A stretch of DNA of 64,000 nt from Sclerodactyla briareus (taxonomy: Eukaryota; Echinodermata; Holothuroidea; Dendrochirotida; Sclerodactylidae), in NCBI GenBank assembly GCA_026419785.1, contig JAODTK010001665.1:1-64000 (forward strand), in the 5' to 3' direction. The position numbers and the translations under genes are program-made. Of this stretch, positions 44,836-56,860 are shown piece after piece (position 1 is the first letter of the stretch; each line of letters begins with the position of its first letter). Below the pieces are notes generated by a model. That model was not told the DNA's origin, made no database searches, and saw nothing but the letters and a program-made list of their open reading frames with translations.

Positions 44836-45629
44836 GCGTTGGCTGGACATGAGCTAATATATTACCGGTAGAAGACATTAGAGCGGGCGTGTTGTGTGCC
44901 TGTTCAAAGTTCCTTCAGAGAACACAGCTCAAAGTGAGGAGGGGCCCTATTGCGTGTAACATCGTGAAACACCTTCAGTTTGTTTCTCTCTATTTGCGAA
45001 TTTCTCTCGACCATAGACCCCCGAAATACATTTGTGCTTCAAATTGAGCTGTTTTTGGTGGATCTTCAGTGAGCGTTACCTTGTTTCAAAAACAACGATC
45101 GATACGGAAGCCCAGAACCAACATAACTTCAATTCAAGAATACAAATCGATTGCGTCTGACCGAAACAGTGACCATCTAACTTAAGTACAAACATCACGG
45201 AGTGAACTTAAGCTTTTATTGTGAAGCTCGAATTAGAGGGAGCTGTCCAACGGACCATAATATAATCTTCTACGAAATGGGAATCATGTCGCCCAAATCA
45301 CATGTCACTAATGACACAACTATAGTAGGGCGCGTCGCGGCTTAGCAACACGGTTCCACGCTGTTCTGTTTCTGTTTAGGAGCTTCAGTACAGCGTGTCC
45401 GGGGCTCGGGCTGGATGTGTCGTCCTCCCTGGCTGTGCATGTCTGGGCGGTCAGTGCATGAGAATTTAGAGCCATATTTGGTGAATGGGCTCCGTTTATT
45501 TTGAACTGATGTGGCTCCAGTGTTTTCAAACACGGTAATACAAAAATCCTAGAGATAATGTTTCAATTGTCGAACATCTATATGGCAGTCCCTGATTATG
45601 CTTGTTTTAAAACACGCCCTGTTGAGCGC
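44836..45629. other. Unresolved stretch
   Basis: No gene or repeat copy recognised. Overlapping minus frames at 45,320-45,533 lack motifs. Confidence 0.4.
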
Positions 45630-46095
45630 TTGTTCACACTAGTTCGATACGATACGATAATTTTATCGTATGGTGGTTGTTCTCACGAGTGGGCGATAAA
45701 TGTGGGTACGATAATTTATCGGACGTGTCGGCGCTTTATAACATAACGAGAAAGTAGTGGGAGTTGAGTTGATAAAAGTACAAGTTTTCTCAACTTTTGT
45801 CGTCTCGGGCGGTGGAATAGTTTGGTCGGCAGAATTTTTTTGCCATCGGGAAATTGAAATTTCAACAAAAGCAGTTCGAGTGTCGCCTCTAAGTACTTGT
45901 ATAAGCCGGTGAATATGTTTTATTTGCCCATTTCCAAGCAACAGTAGTTTACTACAACAATAGCGATACGATCCTTACGATTTTTTTTATTTTTTCCTAT
46001 CGGACGTCAAATTGAGAATAGTCTAACTTTTCTCGTACGATAAATTTTGGGTTATAAGGTCGATCTAACGCCTGGTTAATATATCGTGTAGGTCA
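45630..46095. mobile_element. Possible small inverted-repeat element rich in TACGAT/ATCGTA
   Basis: GATACGATACGATAATTTTATCGTAT at about 45,647-45,672 contains an inverted TACGATAA pair, with a second TACGATAATTTATCG at about 45,708-45,722. GTACGATAAATTTT at about 46,035 and ATATATCGT at about 46,080 lie at the other end. This is compatible with a MITE of about 450 bp, but the termini and target-site duplication were not defined. Confidence 0.35.
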
Positions 46096-47302
46096 GTGAA
46101 GAAATTAATAGCAGAGCACACGGGTGGAGCCATGGGCATTATTTTCACATGCAGGTTCTGAGCAGAGTACCGAGCTCCGTTTTTTCAGCTCAATTGGTGC
46201 TTTTCCCAGTCTCCCTATCCCCCTAGTGAGGTGTGGAATGCTCGCTGTTTGAGACTGAATGCTTTCTTGCTACTCCTTCGCCGTATCTTTGGATACCGCT
46301 GGGCCTGGACTGAATGTTCAACGACAGGATACCTGGGGAGGCGGGAAAGTGAGGTGAGCTTGCCTGATTTCGTGATCGTCAAACTTTTCTTGAGTTGGGC
46401 ATATTGCGCGCCTCACCGGTGGACGATCCAGTTCCTCTGTTTCTGTCTCCACGGGGCTCCCTCGTCCTGGCCGTTCCGCCAGGCGGCCACGTAGCTCATG
46501 GTTCGCTTAGCGGGCGCGGGTACCTCAGAGAAGTTAGGGGAGAAGAGACAGGCTCAAGCCTGAGCGCCCGCTCAGGGAAGGCTGGGTGACTGAAGTGCCT
46601 TCAGGCATGCGCTCCCATTAGTAATTGTATTTTTGGGCAAATATGAACCGTGAGGAAATTTATGTCTGGAATGAGGTCGTTTGTCCAGAAAACGGTGGGA
46701 ATCAGGTGGCCCCTCTTTGCGCGGTGATGTTCCACGCTAGAAAGACTGTTTGTTGCTTAGCTTTTAAAATGTGTTGATAAACCCTATTTCACGCCTCTTA
46801 TACAAGTTCTGAAAAGACACGAACTTTGAATTGCTTTGAATTAAATTCTTTTTATAAAAAAGTCTGTCGAACTAAGGTATTCACGCGCCGCGAGGCGACG
46901 AACATGGAGAACTTCCACTTGCAATGATAAACAAATTCAAATTTCGAAAAAGATAAGAAGCTGTTAGATTTTTTCTTTGCCTTCGGGGTGAAAACTGGAT
47001 TTTTTTTTTACCAGTTTGGGCCCTGATTTTCTTCTCGCTATTTTTATATTTTGAGATTGGAATGAGTAAATCATGGTTTTGAATTTTTAAAACAAGTAAA
47101 CATCCTAAAACATACGCACGTTCCCTTTCTCATTTGCCAAAATTAACCCAATATTACAGATTACTTGGGAACATACTTCTTCGATTCTTTCATTACAATA
47201 AGTTACGAAAGTTGTGTTCCTCACGACTCATGAGGGTTTTAGTCCATTGCCGGCGTCATTCCGACTCTCACCCCAAGACAAGACGAAAAAGAACCCAAAG
47301 TT
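46096..47302. other. Unresolved stretch, partly GC-rich
   Basis: The interval 46,390-46,600 is GC-rich with short frames (46,231-46,494 and 46,395-46,589, both +) that show no recognisable domain. An inverted pair, AGCGGGCGCG...GAGCGCCCGCT, lies at 46,509-46,573. No gene can be assigned. Confidence 0.4.
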
Positions 47303-49601
47303 TTTTGGTGATTCCTGCCATATAACGATATCAAACTTTGTAACACCTTGTCCTTTAACAGCCTTATCGCAGAAATTTAACAATGCCAGTCGGTGGTGGT
47401 TATAAAATGTACTGTTTGGGGGAGCATGCTAGAAACATGGACGGATGCCATCGTTATACCACAATGAATTCTTAGGGGGGGCCTCCAATTGAAATGCAAG
47501 GAGATTAAGATAATAAATTGTATGAAATTTTATAAATTTCAACATTTGCTCCAAATTAAATTATGAAATTGATGACAGCATGAATAATACATTTCTTGAC
47601 CAACGCCTGAAATGACATGGGGTATACATTTCCTCCCTAATACATAGGCTTGAGTTGACGAACAACTGGTGTGATGTTTCTAAATACCATGAACCTTTCT
47701 CTGATATAAATGCAAATTTGTGAAGATGGAAAAGCTAGATGGCAGTAATGACTCTGATTTCAATGTTATGCACCCACGCCGAGAGTCAGCAGATTACCAT
47801 GCAAGGGAGAACAGATCCGGAGAGCCATGGATCACATGGACAGACCTGGGTGATGTACAATTACTTCCCAGATGAAGACTCATGCGGAAAACAGTAACTG
47901 CGTAATGACTTAGGCCTAGCCCTTCACCTACATGAAAATATAGGATGAGTTGGGGGTACAATCCCTATCAGTTTATAGGTCTAGGCTAGGCTTAACATTA
48001 GGCCTAACATAATTACACAAACAACCGAGGCCTATTGGCCTACTGCCTAGGCTAGCACAATTCAAATTTGGTTGGATGAATTGATATATTCACCCAAGTC
48101 AAAATGAGTTTGCAATCTGTGGTTTGTCTCATCCATGTCTTAAAAGGCCACAAGGTCATGAGATAAGGTCAAAGGACACACAAAGAGTCGGCAGCTAGTG
48201 AATTAGCCAGCCCTATTTGTGCGACACACCCCACCTGCCTAGCACTAAAACAGCGACGAGGTCACATTTTTAAACAATATGACAAGGCAAATTATACACG
48301 GGTGTAAAATTTTAATAAATCCCTTCAGAAAATTTAAGGCAGTGTTCCATGGCACATTAACATCCTGATTTTCCTTTTGCGATCGGATTTCCTCATCACC
48401 AAATTCACCAAACCTTTTATTTTGTGTTTATTTGATCGTCGCTGTCTCTGTGCTGGTCACCCACGCCTTGACTATTAGCTATAGCTACTTTCATGCATGA
48501 CTCCGGAGCAGCAGACGTGTAAAATACTATTGCGGTGTTTCCATTCACTCGTAATTCCGTAAATCATGACTTCCCACTCGGAATTGGCAAATGGCAATGT
48601 TCTTGAATGGCGACCCGCATGGGCCATGCAAAAACTTCCCAGTGTGACACAATTATGAGAATATAAGGAATCGGTTAATAATGGTTTTGTTCTTACAGAA
48701 ATTATCTAACTAAATGAAAAGGAAGGAAAATAGAAGCATCCTGTTCCATGGAACTTTCAGAAGGTTCGACGATATACGTACTGCACTACGGTTTGGTTTC
48801 GCGGGAAAGCTCTTGACATCGCACGCTCAGCGTACCACTTTTTACCTAAAATGCGTTTAAACCAAAGCTTATGGCAATGAACTCGACAGTGCACTCTGAT
48901 TGACCAGGGAAACTACTACTGTGCCAGTGAATAAGGAGTCACGTTAATCAGTGCATACTGCATAGGCGCTAGCACAATGTTGGACGGCACTGTTGCTGGC
49001 TCACAGCTTTTGTGGAATTCATATGGCAAACATACTAACGCGTGCGTGAAGTTTATAGTAATACGTTCTTCTGGTTCCAGGACACCGCGCGGTTTTTGTC
49101 GAATACACGGCGCAAGCAGATATGCGATATGCGGGCGATTAGGTGAGCTAGAATTTATACGACCAATTACTCTGGGTTGGTGTGAGTTATTAACGGAATG
49201 CATACCCAGCAATGAGTCCAAGTTAAAACGAAGTGAAACAAAGTAAAGAAATACGAATGAAAATAACAGAAATTACAAAAATATTGACAAAAACATTGTC
49301 ATCGACTAAAATTTTGTGTTTTTATTAGGGGAGGAATCCATGTCAAATACGCAACAGTTGCGATCTAGGCACTTTTACTTCCAAAAAATTTTTCAAAAGG
49401 GGAGGGGGAGACCCTCTCCCCTCAGGAACCCTTCCCCACCGACCACAGACCGTTAATGTCGCAGTGATAAAAGATCCTGGGTTAATTAAAACACTGGTCA
49501 GCAGTACAATATGCAATAAGCAAATGGCATATGCCTTGCCCCCAACTCCTTATGCCATCAAGTATTGTTTTACCTTGATTTAAACCAGGAGCACATGAAT
49601 T
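47303..49601 (+). repeat. Direct duplication K, copy 1 (about 2.3 kb)
   Basis: It matches 61,684-64,000 in the same orientation, from GGTGATTCCTGCCATATAAC to AACCAGGAGCACATG. Shared blocks include TAACACCTTGTCCTT, ACATAGGCTTGAGTTGACGAACAAC, GCAGTAATGA, GGTCTAGGCTAGG, a TTCACCCAAGTCAAA block, GACACACAAAGAGTCGGCAGC, CTTTTGCGATCGGA, TCTAACTAAATGAAAAG, CGACGATATACGTACTG, ACAATGTTGGACGGCA, a GGGGAGACC-type block and GTCAGCAGTACAA. Minus-strand frames of about 100 codons occur at the same position in both copies (48,916-49,221 and 63,314-63,634), but they diverge by frameshift. Ends carry no obvious TIR or LTR. Confidence 0.9.
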
Positions 49602-50104
49602 CGAACACGAGTGAGGAGTGGGGGGGGGGGAGGGGCTCTGACGGGACTGTCATTTTCATCTGATTATTCGCTCTTTACGAGATGGGTGCTCAACAAACTG
49701 AACTCAGGATCAAACCTCTCTCACACATGCCGCAGACACCTAACCCGTAGTGATTTACAACTCAATATTTGACATTGTGAGATCTCGATTAAATACACAG
49801 ATAAAAGTATTGAGACTAGCCAATTTGCAAGTTGCCCCAGAAGGTGGAACTGGGGACTGTTTTGGACCTGTTTCAGTAATTTGATTTAATGGCCACCACC
49901 CAAAATTTTTAAATAGGGTTAATCTACCCGTTAAGTTAATTCGTGGGAAGAGATGATTGTTTTTCACTGAGACATGTTTTCGTGCATCCTCCCCCCCCCC
50001 CCCCCCCAAATATTGCACCTATGGCACCTTGTGCATGCATTGATGGGAGGGGGTATGGCCACCACTTCAGGTCCACTTGGGGTAAAGAGGAAAATTTGAA
50101 AAAT
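49602..50104. other. Unresolved stretch with G-run and C-run
   Basis: A G-run lies at 49,620-49,632. A CCTCC + C-run (49,988-50,007) is followed by AAATATTGCACC, another family A-like signature. No gene recognised. Confidence 0.4.
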
Positions 50105-50460
50105 AGGCACATCTTTTTTTGGATGGGACCCTTGACCTTTTGACCTCTTCATCAGATGGAGTGGTCCTGCTAATTCTAAAAATCCCCATGACAAATCATT
50201 AAGAAACAATCAAACTGCACTAAATTTGAATAGAGAAATTTGACTGCTGATATTTCGCATAAAAGGAACATGGGGTCAAACTTAGGAATTTGATCGGATG
50301 GTACCTTTGAGATCCGAAAATGGCCACAGCAAGGTTGATGCGGCCCCAAAATGGTTATACCCCAACTAAAACCAGCTGTGTCCAAATACATGGCACTGTG
50401 AGGCCGGCCAGTACACACCCAAACAATAATATACCCCGGGACACGTACAGTTGTCACAGG
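50105..50460 (+). repeat. Family E copy 1
   Basis: It matches 51,470-51,720 through TTTGACCTCTTCA-type, GATTCTAAAAA-type, CCATGACAAA, a CTGCTGATATTTCG-type block, AACATGGGGTCAAACTTA-type and GGTACCTTTGAGATCCGAAAATGGCCAC. It ends in a segment not shared with copy 2. Confidence 0.8.
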
Positions 50461-50848
50461 GATAGAAACTATAAGATATAATTATAGAAAACTTCAGAGA
50501 TCTTCTTAATACTATACAATCAAGAGCATCAGATTAGTCAAGGATTTAGGGTATATTGGAATATCTCCCATTCAGTTTGCTAAATAAATAACAACCTACG
50601 CAGACAGCCTACTGAAAAGAGGGCAACCCAAATTTCATGCCGAAGTATTGATCCATGACAGCCTTTAAAGACAAATGGAAGAAAATACAGGTTACTCCCA
50701 GCCCAAATAGACAAACATGAGGAGACAGAGCTATAACCAGGCCAACCCAAACAATGTCACTGGGGGAAGGGTCATTGGCTAGACAGACCTGTCGCCCACA
50801 GTACGGGGGCCATATTCTTATAGTTCATAGGCTGCTATTCATGGAAGT
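50461..50848. other. Stretch between repeat E copy 1 and the membrane-protein frame
   Basis: No repeat copy recognised. If the minus-strand frame at 50,849-51,436 is an exon, this would be its downstream intron or 3' region. No polyadenylation signal was assigned. Confidence 0.35.
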
Positions 50849-51436
50849 TTACCCAAGGGGGGGGGGGGAAGCCCAGGTCAAGTGCCAAATGAGACGTACA
50901 TCAGACGTGTCAACAGTGATAAATGTATTCAAAAATGCTGCCAATATTAAAGGACCACGGACTGGGTAGTCAAATTGACATGCAGGGAACAATAAATTAC
51001 TGTGAAAGAGCAGTAGGTAAATCACAAATAAAACATTGCTAACAACCATTAACGCGGTATTAAGGCAATAATTATCCTTGTTGTGATCAGAACAATACCT
51101 TATGACGTTACCAACTGTCCTTGAAATTTCAAACAATGCGAAAGCAATGACACTGTAGTTGTTCAAAAAACTTAGTTTTTTGTCCCATAGTGAATTTTGA
51201 AGACCTTTGATGACATGGACAGTTTTTATTAAATATGTTACTCCGATGAGATGCAAGCAGTCCTCAAGCCATGTGTATCCCCAAGTTACTGCCGATGCTA
51301 TTGCAAAAAATGTATAAAAAACCAACCCCGTTGATCCCTGTAACTTGAGAACCAATGCCCGATTGAAAACGGGGTTTGTTTTTGGTGTATTGCAGCACGC
51401 AGAGCTCGGTACAGATCCAAAAATAACAAGTTTCAA
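50849..51436 (-). CDS. Multi-spanning membrane protein-like open frame (possible exon), function unknown
   Basis: This 195-codon frame is the longest in the window. It reads as about five hydrophobic spans: residues about 35-57, 58-77, 88-115, 123-153 and 158-176. Polar loops rich in K, D and N separate them (for example D-K-K near 84 and S-D-H-N-K-D-N-Y near 116). The start at 51,436 is not an ATG (TTG), and the frame stays open upstream to at least 51,490 in this strand. This fits an exon interior better than an intact gene. The last few residues run into the poly-G tract (50,859-50,868) and are probably not coding. I cannot name the family; an otopetrin-like or receptor-like fragment is conceivable but unproven. 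It lies between two direct copies of repeat E. Confidence 0.4.
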   Translation of the reverse strand: MKLVIFGSVPSSACCNTPKTNPVFNRALVLKLQGSTGLVFYTFFAIASAVTWGYTWLEDCLHLIGVTYLIKTVHVIKGLQNSLWDKKLSFLNNYSVIAFALFEISRTVGNVIRYCSDHNKDNYCLNTALMVVSNVLFVIYLLLFHSNLLFPACQFDYPVRGPLILAAFLNTFITVDTSDVRLIWHLTWASPPPLG

Positions 51437-51469
51437 TTTTCTTTGCCCTGTAACTCTAAAAACAGGAAC

Positions 51470-52215
51470 ATCTATTCGAGATTTGACCTTTGACTTTTGA
51501 ACTCAATATCAGAGGTGAGTTGAACCACTTGATTCTAAAAAACACCATGACAAAGCATATGAGCATCCTAACTGTACTAATTTAAATGAAAAACTGTGAC
51601 CTCTGATATCTTCGACACCAAAAGGTCAAATGGGGTCAAGTTATGGTCCATTTCATCGGAAGGTACCTTTGAGAATCCGAAAATGGCCACAAAATTTGAT
51701 TCGGCCCAAAACATGGTTAAAGGTCAAATTGAGGTAAAGGTCACCACGGATAGGGGTATAAAAAAAACGAGTGGTCACCATGGTGCACCTTCCAACCTCG
51801 GCGATGGTTCGGGTCCATTGTTATGGCCAAAAAACTAGTTTTTTACACCTTTTTTAAAGTTGACATTTGACGACCTTGGATGCACATTACCGTTATGGTT
51901 TGAATAGGACCCTCGCTCATCGCAAAACTAGTTCACAAAAGGTCAGCGATTGTAGTGACTTGTAGGACCGTGCTATAGAGTTATTGCCCTTTTAACTATT
52001 TCAGATTGACCTCTCATGACCTTTGGTGACCGTGACGGGCAACAAAAGAAATAGGGATCAACTTACACCACAGGAGATCCGATGCCGAATTATGAACTCC
52101 CTGATACAGCTTGCGTTATCGATATCGTTCCGGACAAAATGTGTCCATACACGCACACACGCACAACACACAAACGGATGAGAGACAACACATGACGTGC
52201 GTGACCGCATAGTCC
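51470..52215 (+). repeat. Family E copy 2, longer, CA-ended
   Basis: Its start matches 50,105-50,350. It continues with AGGTCACCACGG, TTGACCTCTCATGACCTTTGGTGACC and GGGATCAACTTAC, and ends in an interrupted CA tract at about 52,152-52,172 and GACCGCATAGTCCTTTGCG. The TGACC runs and CA end resemble families R1 and D, suggesting a common superfamily. Confidence 0.75.
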
Positions 52216-54960
52216 TTTGCGTTGGAGAGGAATCAAAAAAAATAAGAAAAAGTTACAAGGGCTGTAATGTTTCCCACAGTTTCCCCAAGGTTACCCTAAA
52301 TGATCATGGGAAGAAATTACTTGAGGATTTGAAGGAAAAAACTCATTTCTGGCATATCTTTCTTTTCTTTCTTATCGCTGGCGATATTAGAAATTCGAAC
52401 TGCCAGGTGGCTTCAAATCTAGCAACGAAGTAAAATGTAAGCAAATGAGAGAAACAATATTATGGCCAGATTGTAATGAAATGTTGCAACTGCGGGGTAT
52501 TACCGACTTTTTTCATTTCAGGGCGGTGGGCATGTACGTGCGGCAGAGGATTGACGCCTACACTGTTACAACTCAAACTGGTCGATGCGACAGCCACATG
52601 ACATCTCTTTTTGATCGTGGGACAAGGGTTGTCTATATCTAACTATGGGTTGAGAAAAATTGAAGGTTGGAATGACATAGTTGATGTTTCCTGTTATGGA
52701 CTTGATCCAGAAAATGATCATATTCTTGAAACGTGATGATATTGGATCCAATTGTTGTTGGTATAGTTAATTGTGTCAGCTAGAGCGGCTTCTTCAAACG
52801 AGTACCGTAATGAGTAAAACACACAATTATTACACATGTTCCCGGGTTCCTGTAGCCTACCTACTTACATCTGTGCACATTACTTCCCGACATTTCCTTC
52901 TGGGCCCTCTCTGTTCGTGGGAAGGACTGACGTTATATTTCGGCGTCATTGTTTTTACCCCCACACTCTAGAACTGTGGCCATCCTTAAGCTGGGATTCC
53001 ATAGATATATTCACGATTAAGCGATGATTACAGTTAGGTGTGTTTCCATACGAGGTTTCCTGTGTTTGACTTAATTGCAATTTAGGTAGTATCTCCAATG
53101 TCACAAAATCGAACTGCTGCTCGGTACGACTGTGAGGAGTCTAACCCTAGAATAGAAAGCTAGCACCGGAAGTAGTCATCTATATAACATCGCCAGTCTG
53201 TCTCTGATCTGTCTTTCGTTGTCCCGGCACTAATTCTCCGAAACGGCGGGTCGCCCGCCAACGGGACTCGACGGGCGGGTCGGGTCGCCCCTCCCCGCGT
53301 TCCAGTTTGCGTTCCCGTCCCTGTGGCGCGCTCGGATTCGAGTAATTACAATATGGGGCTCTCGTTGATGCTGCCACGCTGCCGCTGCCATGGAAATTGC
53401 TTACGTTGAGACCCAGATCTCACACAGAAAGCTGCTATGACACGGAAAGTTTGTTACTTGATGGTCAGGAGATCGACCTCCAGTATTACTACAGTGCACT
53501 GCCGTTGGCACTAATTGGGCTCGCATACTGCCTCAGCTCCTGACTCCAGCAACGGAACCAAACAACTGATCTTGGACAAGCTCTCACAACCCACTGCATG
53601 CACCCCAAGATCGGTGCGCACGGTAATTGCTAGTTCTATTAAAACTCGAAATATACATGACAACTACTCTTCCAAACCAAGCTTTCTTTGCGGTACAACA
53701 AGGGTCCTGAAGTAATAGTGAATATGCATTAAAAAATTGAACACCCCGGACTGCATGAACTTTCAAGGAGAATGGAAATGTATTGTCTCCTATATCTTCC
53801 CATATGGGTGAACGTTGCAGGTGGGAAAAATATATATGGCCGGTATCATTATTAATTCAACTTCTGGGCAATTTCATTCTCCAGAATGTAGAATCTTCTG
53901 ACTGGAGGAAAGTTATTATCGTGAGTTTCCTCAATTCTTGGACGCCGAAGAGGATGGCCTGAGGTACCAAAATGTTGGCTTATCGCCAATATATGTAATG
54001 ACAGTTATAGGAAGAACAGTACCTTCTTGGCTTCTACGACTTCTGACTGAGTGCGCTGGGGCCAAGGTTCATGTGTAACCGATATAGGCCGCATATAAGA
54101 CCATCCCATTACCCTGATTCATGGAGTGTGGAGCTTTGCCGCAGTGATGCGGAATGAGATTCAAAGTCTTTCCCCCTATTCAAACTGGTCAGTTTTTCGG
54201 GCCCATTGGATGGTTCGAGTTTTTTTGACAGATTCTCATCTCCGATGCGTTTTTTTTTTGGTTTGCTCTCCGCCTGCCTACCCTATAACCCAAGTCCTCG
54301 ATGTCGTAATGAATTATGGGAGTGGCGGAAGGAGGACGGGAACCCCACAATCATTTTACTCACCCCCCTCCCTCACATTTCAACGCGACTCAGTGCACTT
54401 CTTCGGCAAACATACATAAATCCTGGACAAAATTTGGAATCTGTGCGTCCCAGGAAATATAATCAACTGGACTGGCAGTTTAACCAATCGTGCATTTGTG
54501 ACTTTGAAGATACACCGCCAGATGAAAACCGATGCCTTATTCGGCTAAGTGCATTTTTCTCCTTCAAATATGTGCTGAAGAGTCGAAATTCACTCTTCGA
54601 GTTCACATGCGCAAGGGCAACAACTAATTCAGTAGAGGGGGCGGCTTGAGGGTCGTACGGCCAGGATGGGGTGGGGGGGCGCAAATCAACCTGATAACGG
54701 CGCTTTCGTTTGGATATTGTGTAGTTAATACAACAAAGCTATGGAAAAACTTTTAAACCAGTAATGTTCCCCCTTTCCCGTTGGTTGCCTTGTTTTACTC
54801 TCCCGTCGTGAGTTTGTTCCCTTTTTTACTGCTTTTGATTTTTATTGTATGGTATAGGCCACTTGCCGAGCAGAGGATCGACCCATTCAAGGCCCAGCAA
54901 GGATTGCACCTGGCTGACTGCAAATATTGTCAGTGGCGAATCCCTCACCAGGCACACGGA
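52216..54960. other. Unresolved, less repetitive stretch
   Basis: No gene assigned. A CpG-rich segment at 53,215-53,335 contains the repeated phrase CGGGTCGCCC and GGGCGGGTCGGG. A plus frame at 54,206-54,649 (147 codons) has no recognisable domain and passes through a T-run, so it is doubtful. Open frames at 52,197-52,642 (+) are also unrecognised. Confidence 0.4.
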
Positions 54961-56640
54961 CCAAGGGGATGGCGGCGCTAACGGGGGGGGGGAGGGTGGG
55001 GGGAACGGGGACATGTCACGCCCCCCATATTGCCGCACTGGTGAAACAAAATCCTATATTCATAGTACAGTACCGCCATAACAAAAAAGTATAACTCGTA
55101 TTCTCATTAGATTGCTAAAATGTTATGTTAAGAAGGTCGACGAAATGACAAAAAAAAAAATCGCGCTGCGCGCGCTTTATCCTTTTTTTCCGCTAAGTAT
55201 AATACAATAGGCCCCATTATACAATAACTTGTCAGAGTCTGGCAATATATTTTTCCTTAATACGTGTCATCTTCAAGTATGTGCACATATGGTTAGGCAC
55301 AAGGAGAGCAGAATTTGGTTTTGGGACATTACTGTTGGCACACCCTCCTCCCCACTACGCAATGCCGGAATCAAACTGCCATGTTCATAACATGAACACA
55401 GTTAGTCTACTCGTTCCTTATGGTTCAGACTGGCTTGCCAGCCTGACTTGCTAGTCTTAATAAAAGATGAAAGATTTCTGTAACCTGAAAAACAACAGGG
55501 CCCAGGGGATCGTGTGGACATAGTATGGAGGGTTACGTGATTGACAGCTTGGCACTACACAGGGCGCGAAGCGGAAGAGAAAAATTCTGAGACGGTAGAA
55601 ATTGGACGAAAAATTGAGGAAAGAAATTCTGACGAATGACCAAATGGTCGCTGACTGGCTCAAATCTTTTAATTCAATGCCCGAAAAATGCAACATTTCC
55701 ATGACAGTGATGGTTCCAGCGAAATTGAATCTGCGGGGCCGCAGCCTCCAAACCAATTGGAAGGGTATCGGGGAAGATCTCTTAAAAACATGCTATGGTA
55801 GGAATGGAGGACAATATTGAAGAAAATGTAACGGATTAACATCGATCACTTTCGGAAATTTATGGCCAATTTTCAGTGATTGCTTAATTAGGCAATAGTC
55901 ACGGGAAACAGTGCCGCATCCCTGCCAATCTGAGGGGGGGGGGGGGGGTCTGTAGACTTATTTCTTGTACGTACGCGCAAACTGATGGTGGCGCGAAATT
56001 GTAATGAATAAGCATAGGTCAGGTGACTTCGAGAGCGTTTCTTGAGAAATACATTCAGAAATCATTTAGATTTTGGGTGTGCTTACTGCCATAAGACATG
56101 GGATAGTACCGTTTCCGGCAATCTTGGGGTGATTCGTAAGGCTCAAAATTTCCTTGTACCCTACGAGTCCGGTCCCACTGATGCTGGCCCAAATTGTAGG
56201 AATAAACATCGATCAGTTCCTTCAAGAACGTCCTGGATATAACTACGAAAATTATTGCCAATTTTAGGGACGTTGCTCACGGCCATAAGGCGCGGAAAGG
56301 TCGTTTCCTTCAAATCTGGGGGGTCTGTACAAAACTAAAAAGTTCCTTGTACATACGCTGGTTAACAACCGGACGGTGGCCCAAATGTACGAAATAAACA
56401 TGAGCAGTTCCCGCAAGAATGTTTCTTGGAATAAAAATTCGGGAAGTTATTGCCATTTAGAGATGTTGCTCAACTGACATCTGGCCCCGGGAAGTGCCGT
56501 TTCCTGCAATTTGGGGTGTCTGATAAAACAAAAATTCCCTTGTACGCTACGCGCCAACGACGGGGGCGCTCCGCTCAGATTGATGCTGACCGCATATGTC
56601 ACCCCCCCCCAATAAGTAAACATAGACGCCGCCCCTCAAG
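54961..56640 (+). mobile_element. Family A element copy A3, four monomers
   Basis: The left end is CCAAGGGGATGGCGGCGCT (54,961) before G-runs; the right end is GACGCCGCCCCTCAAGG (about 56,618-56,634), its approximate reverse complement. Inside are AAAAATCGCGCTGCGCGCGC (55,152), GGGTTACGTGATTGACAG (55,530), GGGCGCGAAGCGG, CCAATTGGAAGGGT, and monomers starting near 55,812, 56,003, 56,200 and 56,390. No coding region. It is tandemly duplicated with the next copy. Confidence 0.8.
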
Positions 56641-56860
56641 GGTGCATGACAAGGGAGCTCAACACAATTGAGGGGGGGGGGGGGGGGAAAGGGGGGGGGT
56701 GGGGGGAGGTGAGGAATACAATTAATAGTTCCAACTACTATAACAAGTTGATGTTTAATCTGTGCTATATTGCGACCAAAAATACATCTAAGGCGACAGG
56801 GTGTACTTTGTTTCTGAGGAGGAGTCGCCCCCCCTGAACCAGTGCGCGAGGACCTGCAGG
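56641..56860 (+). repeat. Spacer module M, copy 1, between A3 and A4
   Basis: CATGACAAGGGAGCTCAACA is followed by G-runs (56,671-56,700), then AATACAATTAATAGTT, TGTGCTATATTGC, ATCTAAGGCGAC and CCAGTGCGCGAGGACC. The same order recurs at 58,425-58,640. A shorter version is at 59,245-59,420. Confidence 0.8.

Noticed and set aside
48916..49221. 101-codon minus frame in K copy 1 and its counterpart at 63,314-63,634
   Set aside because: The two translations agree only in a short central part and then diverge by frameshift, so coding conservation is not shown.
54206..54649. 147-codon plus-strand frame
   Set aside because: It overlaps other frames, crosses a T-run and shows no motif or splice context. 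It is mentioned under the unresolved stretch rather than as a gene.
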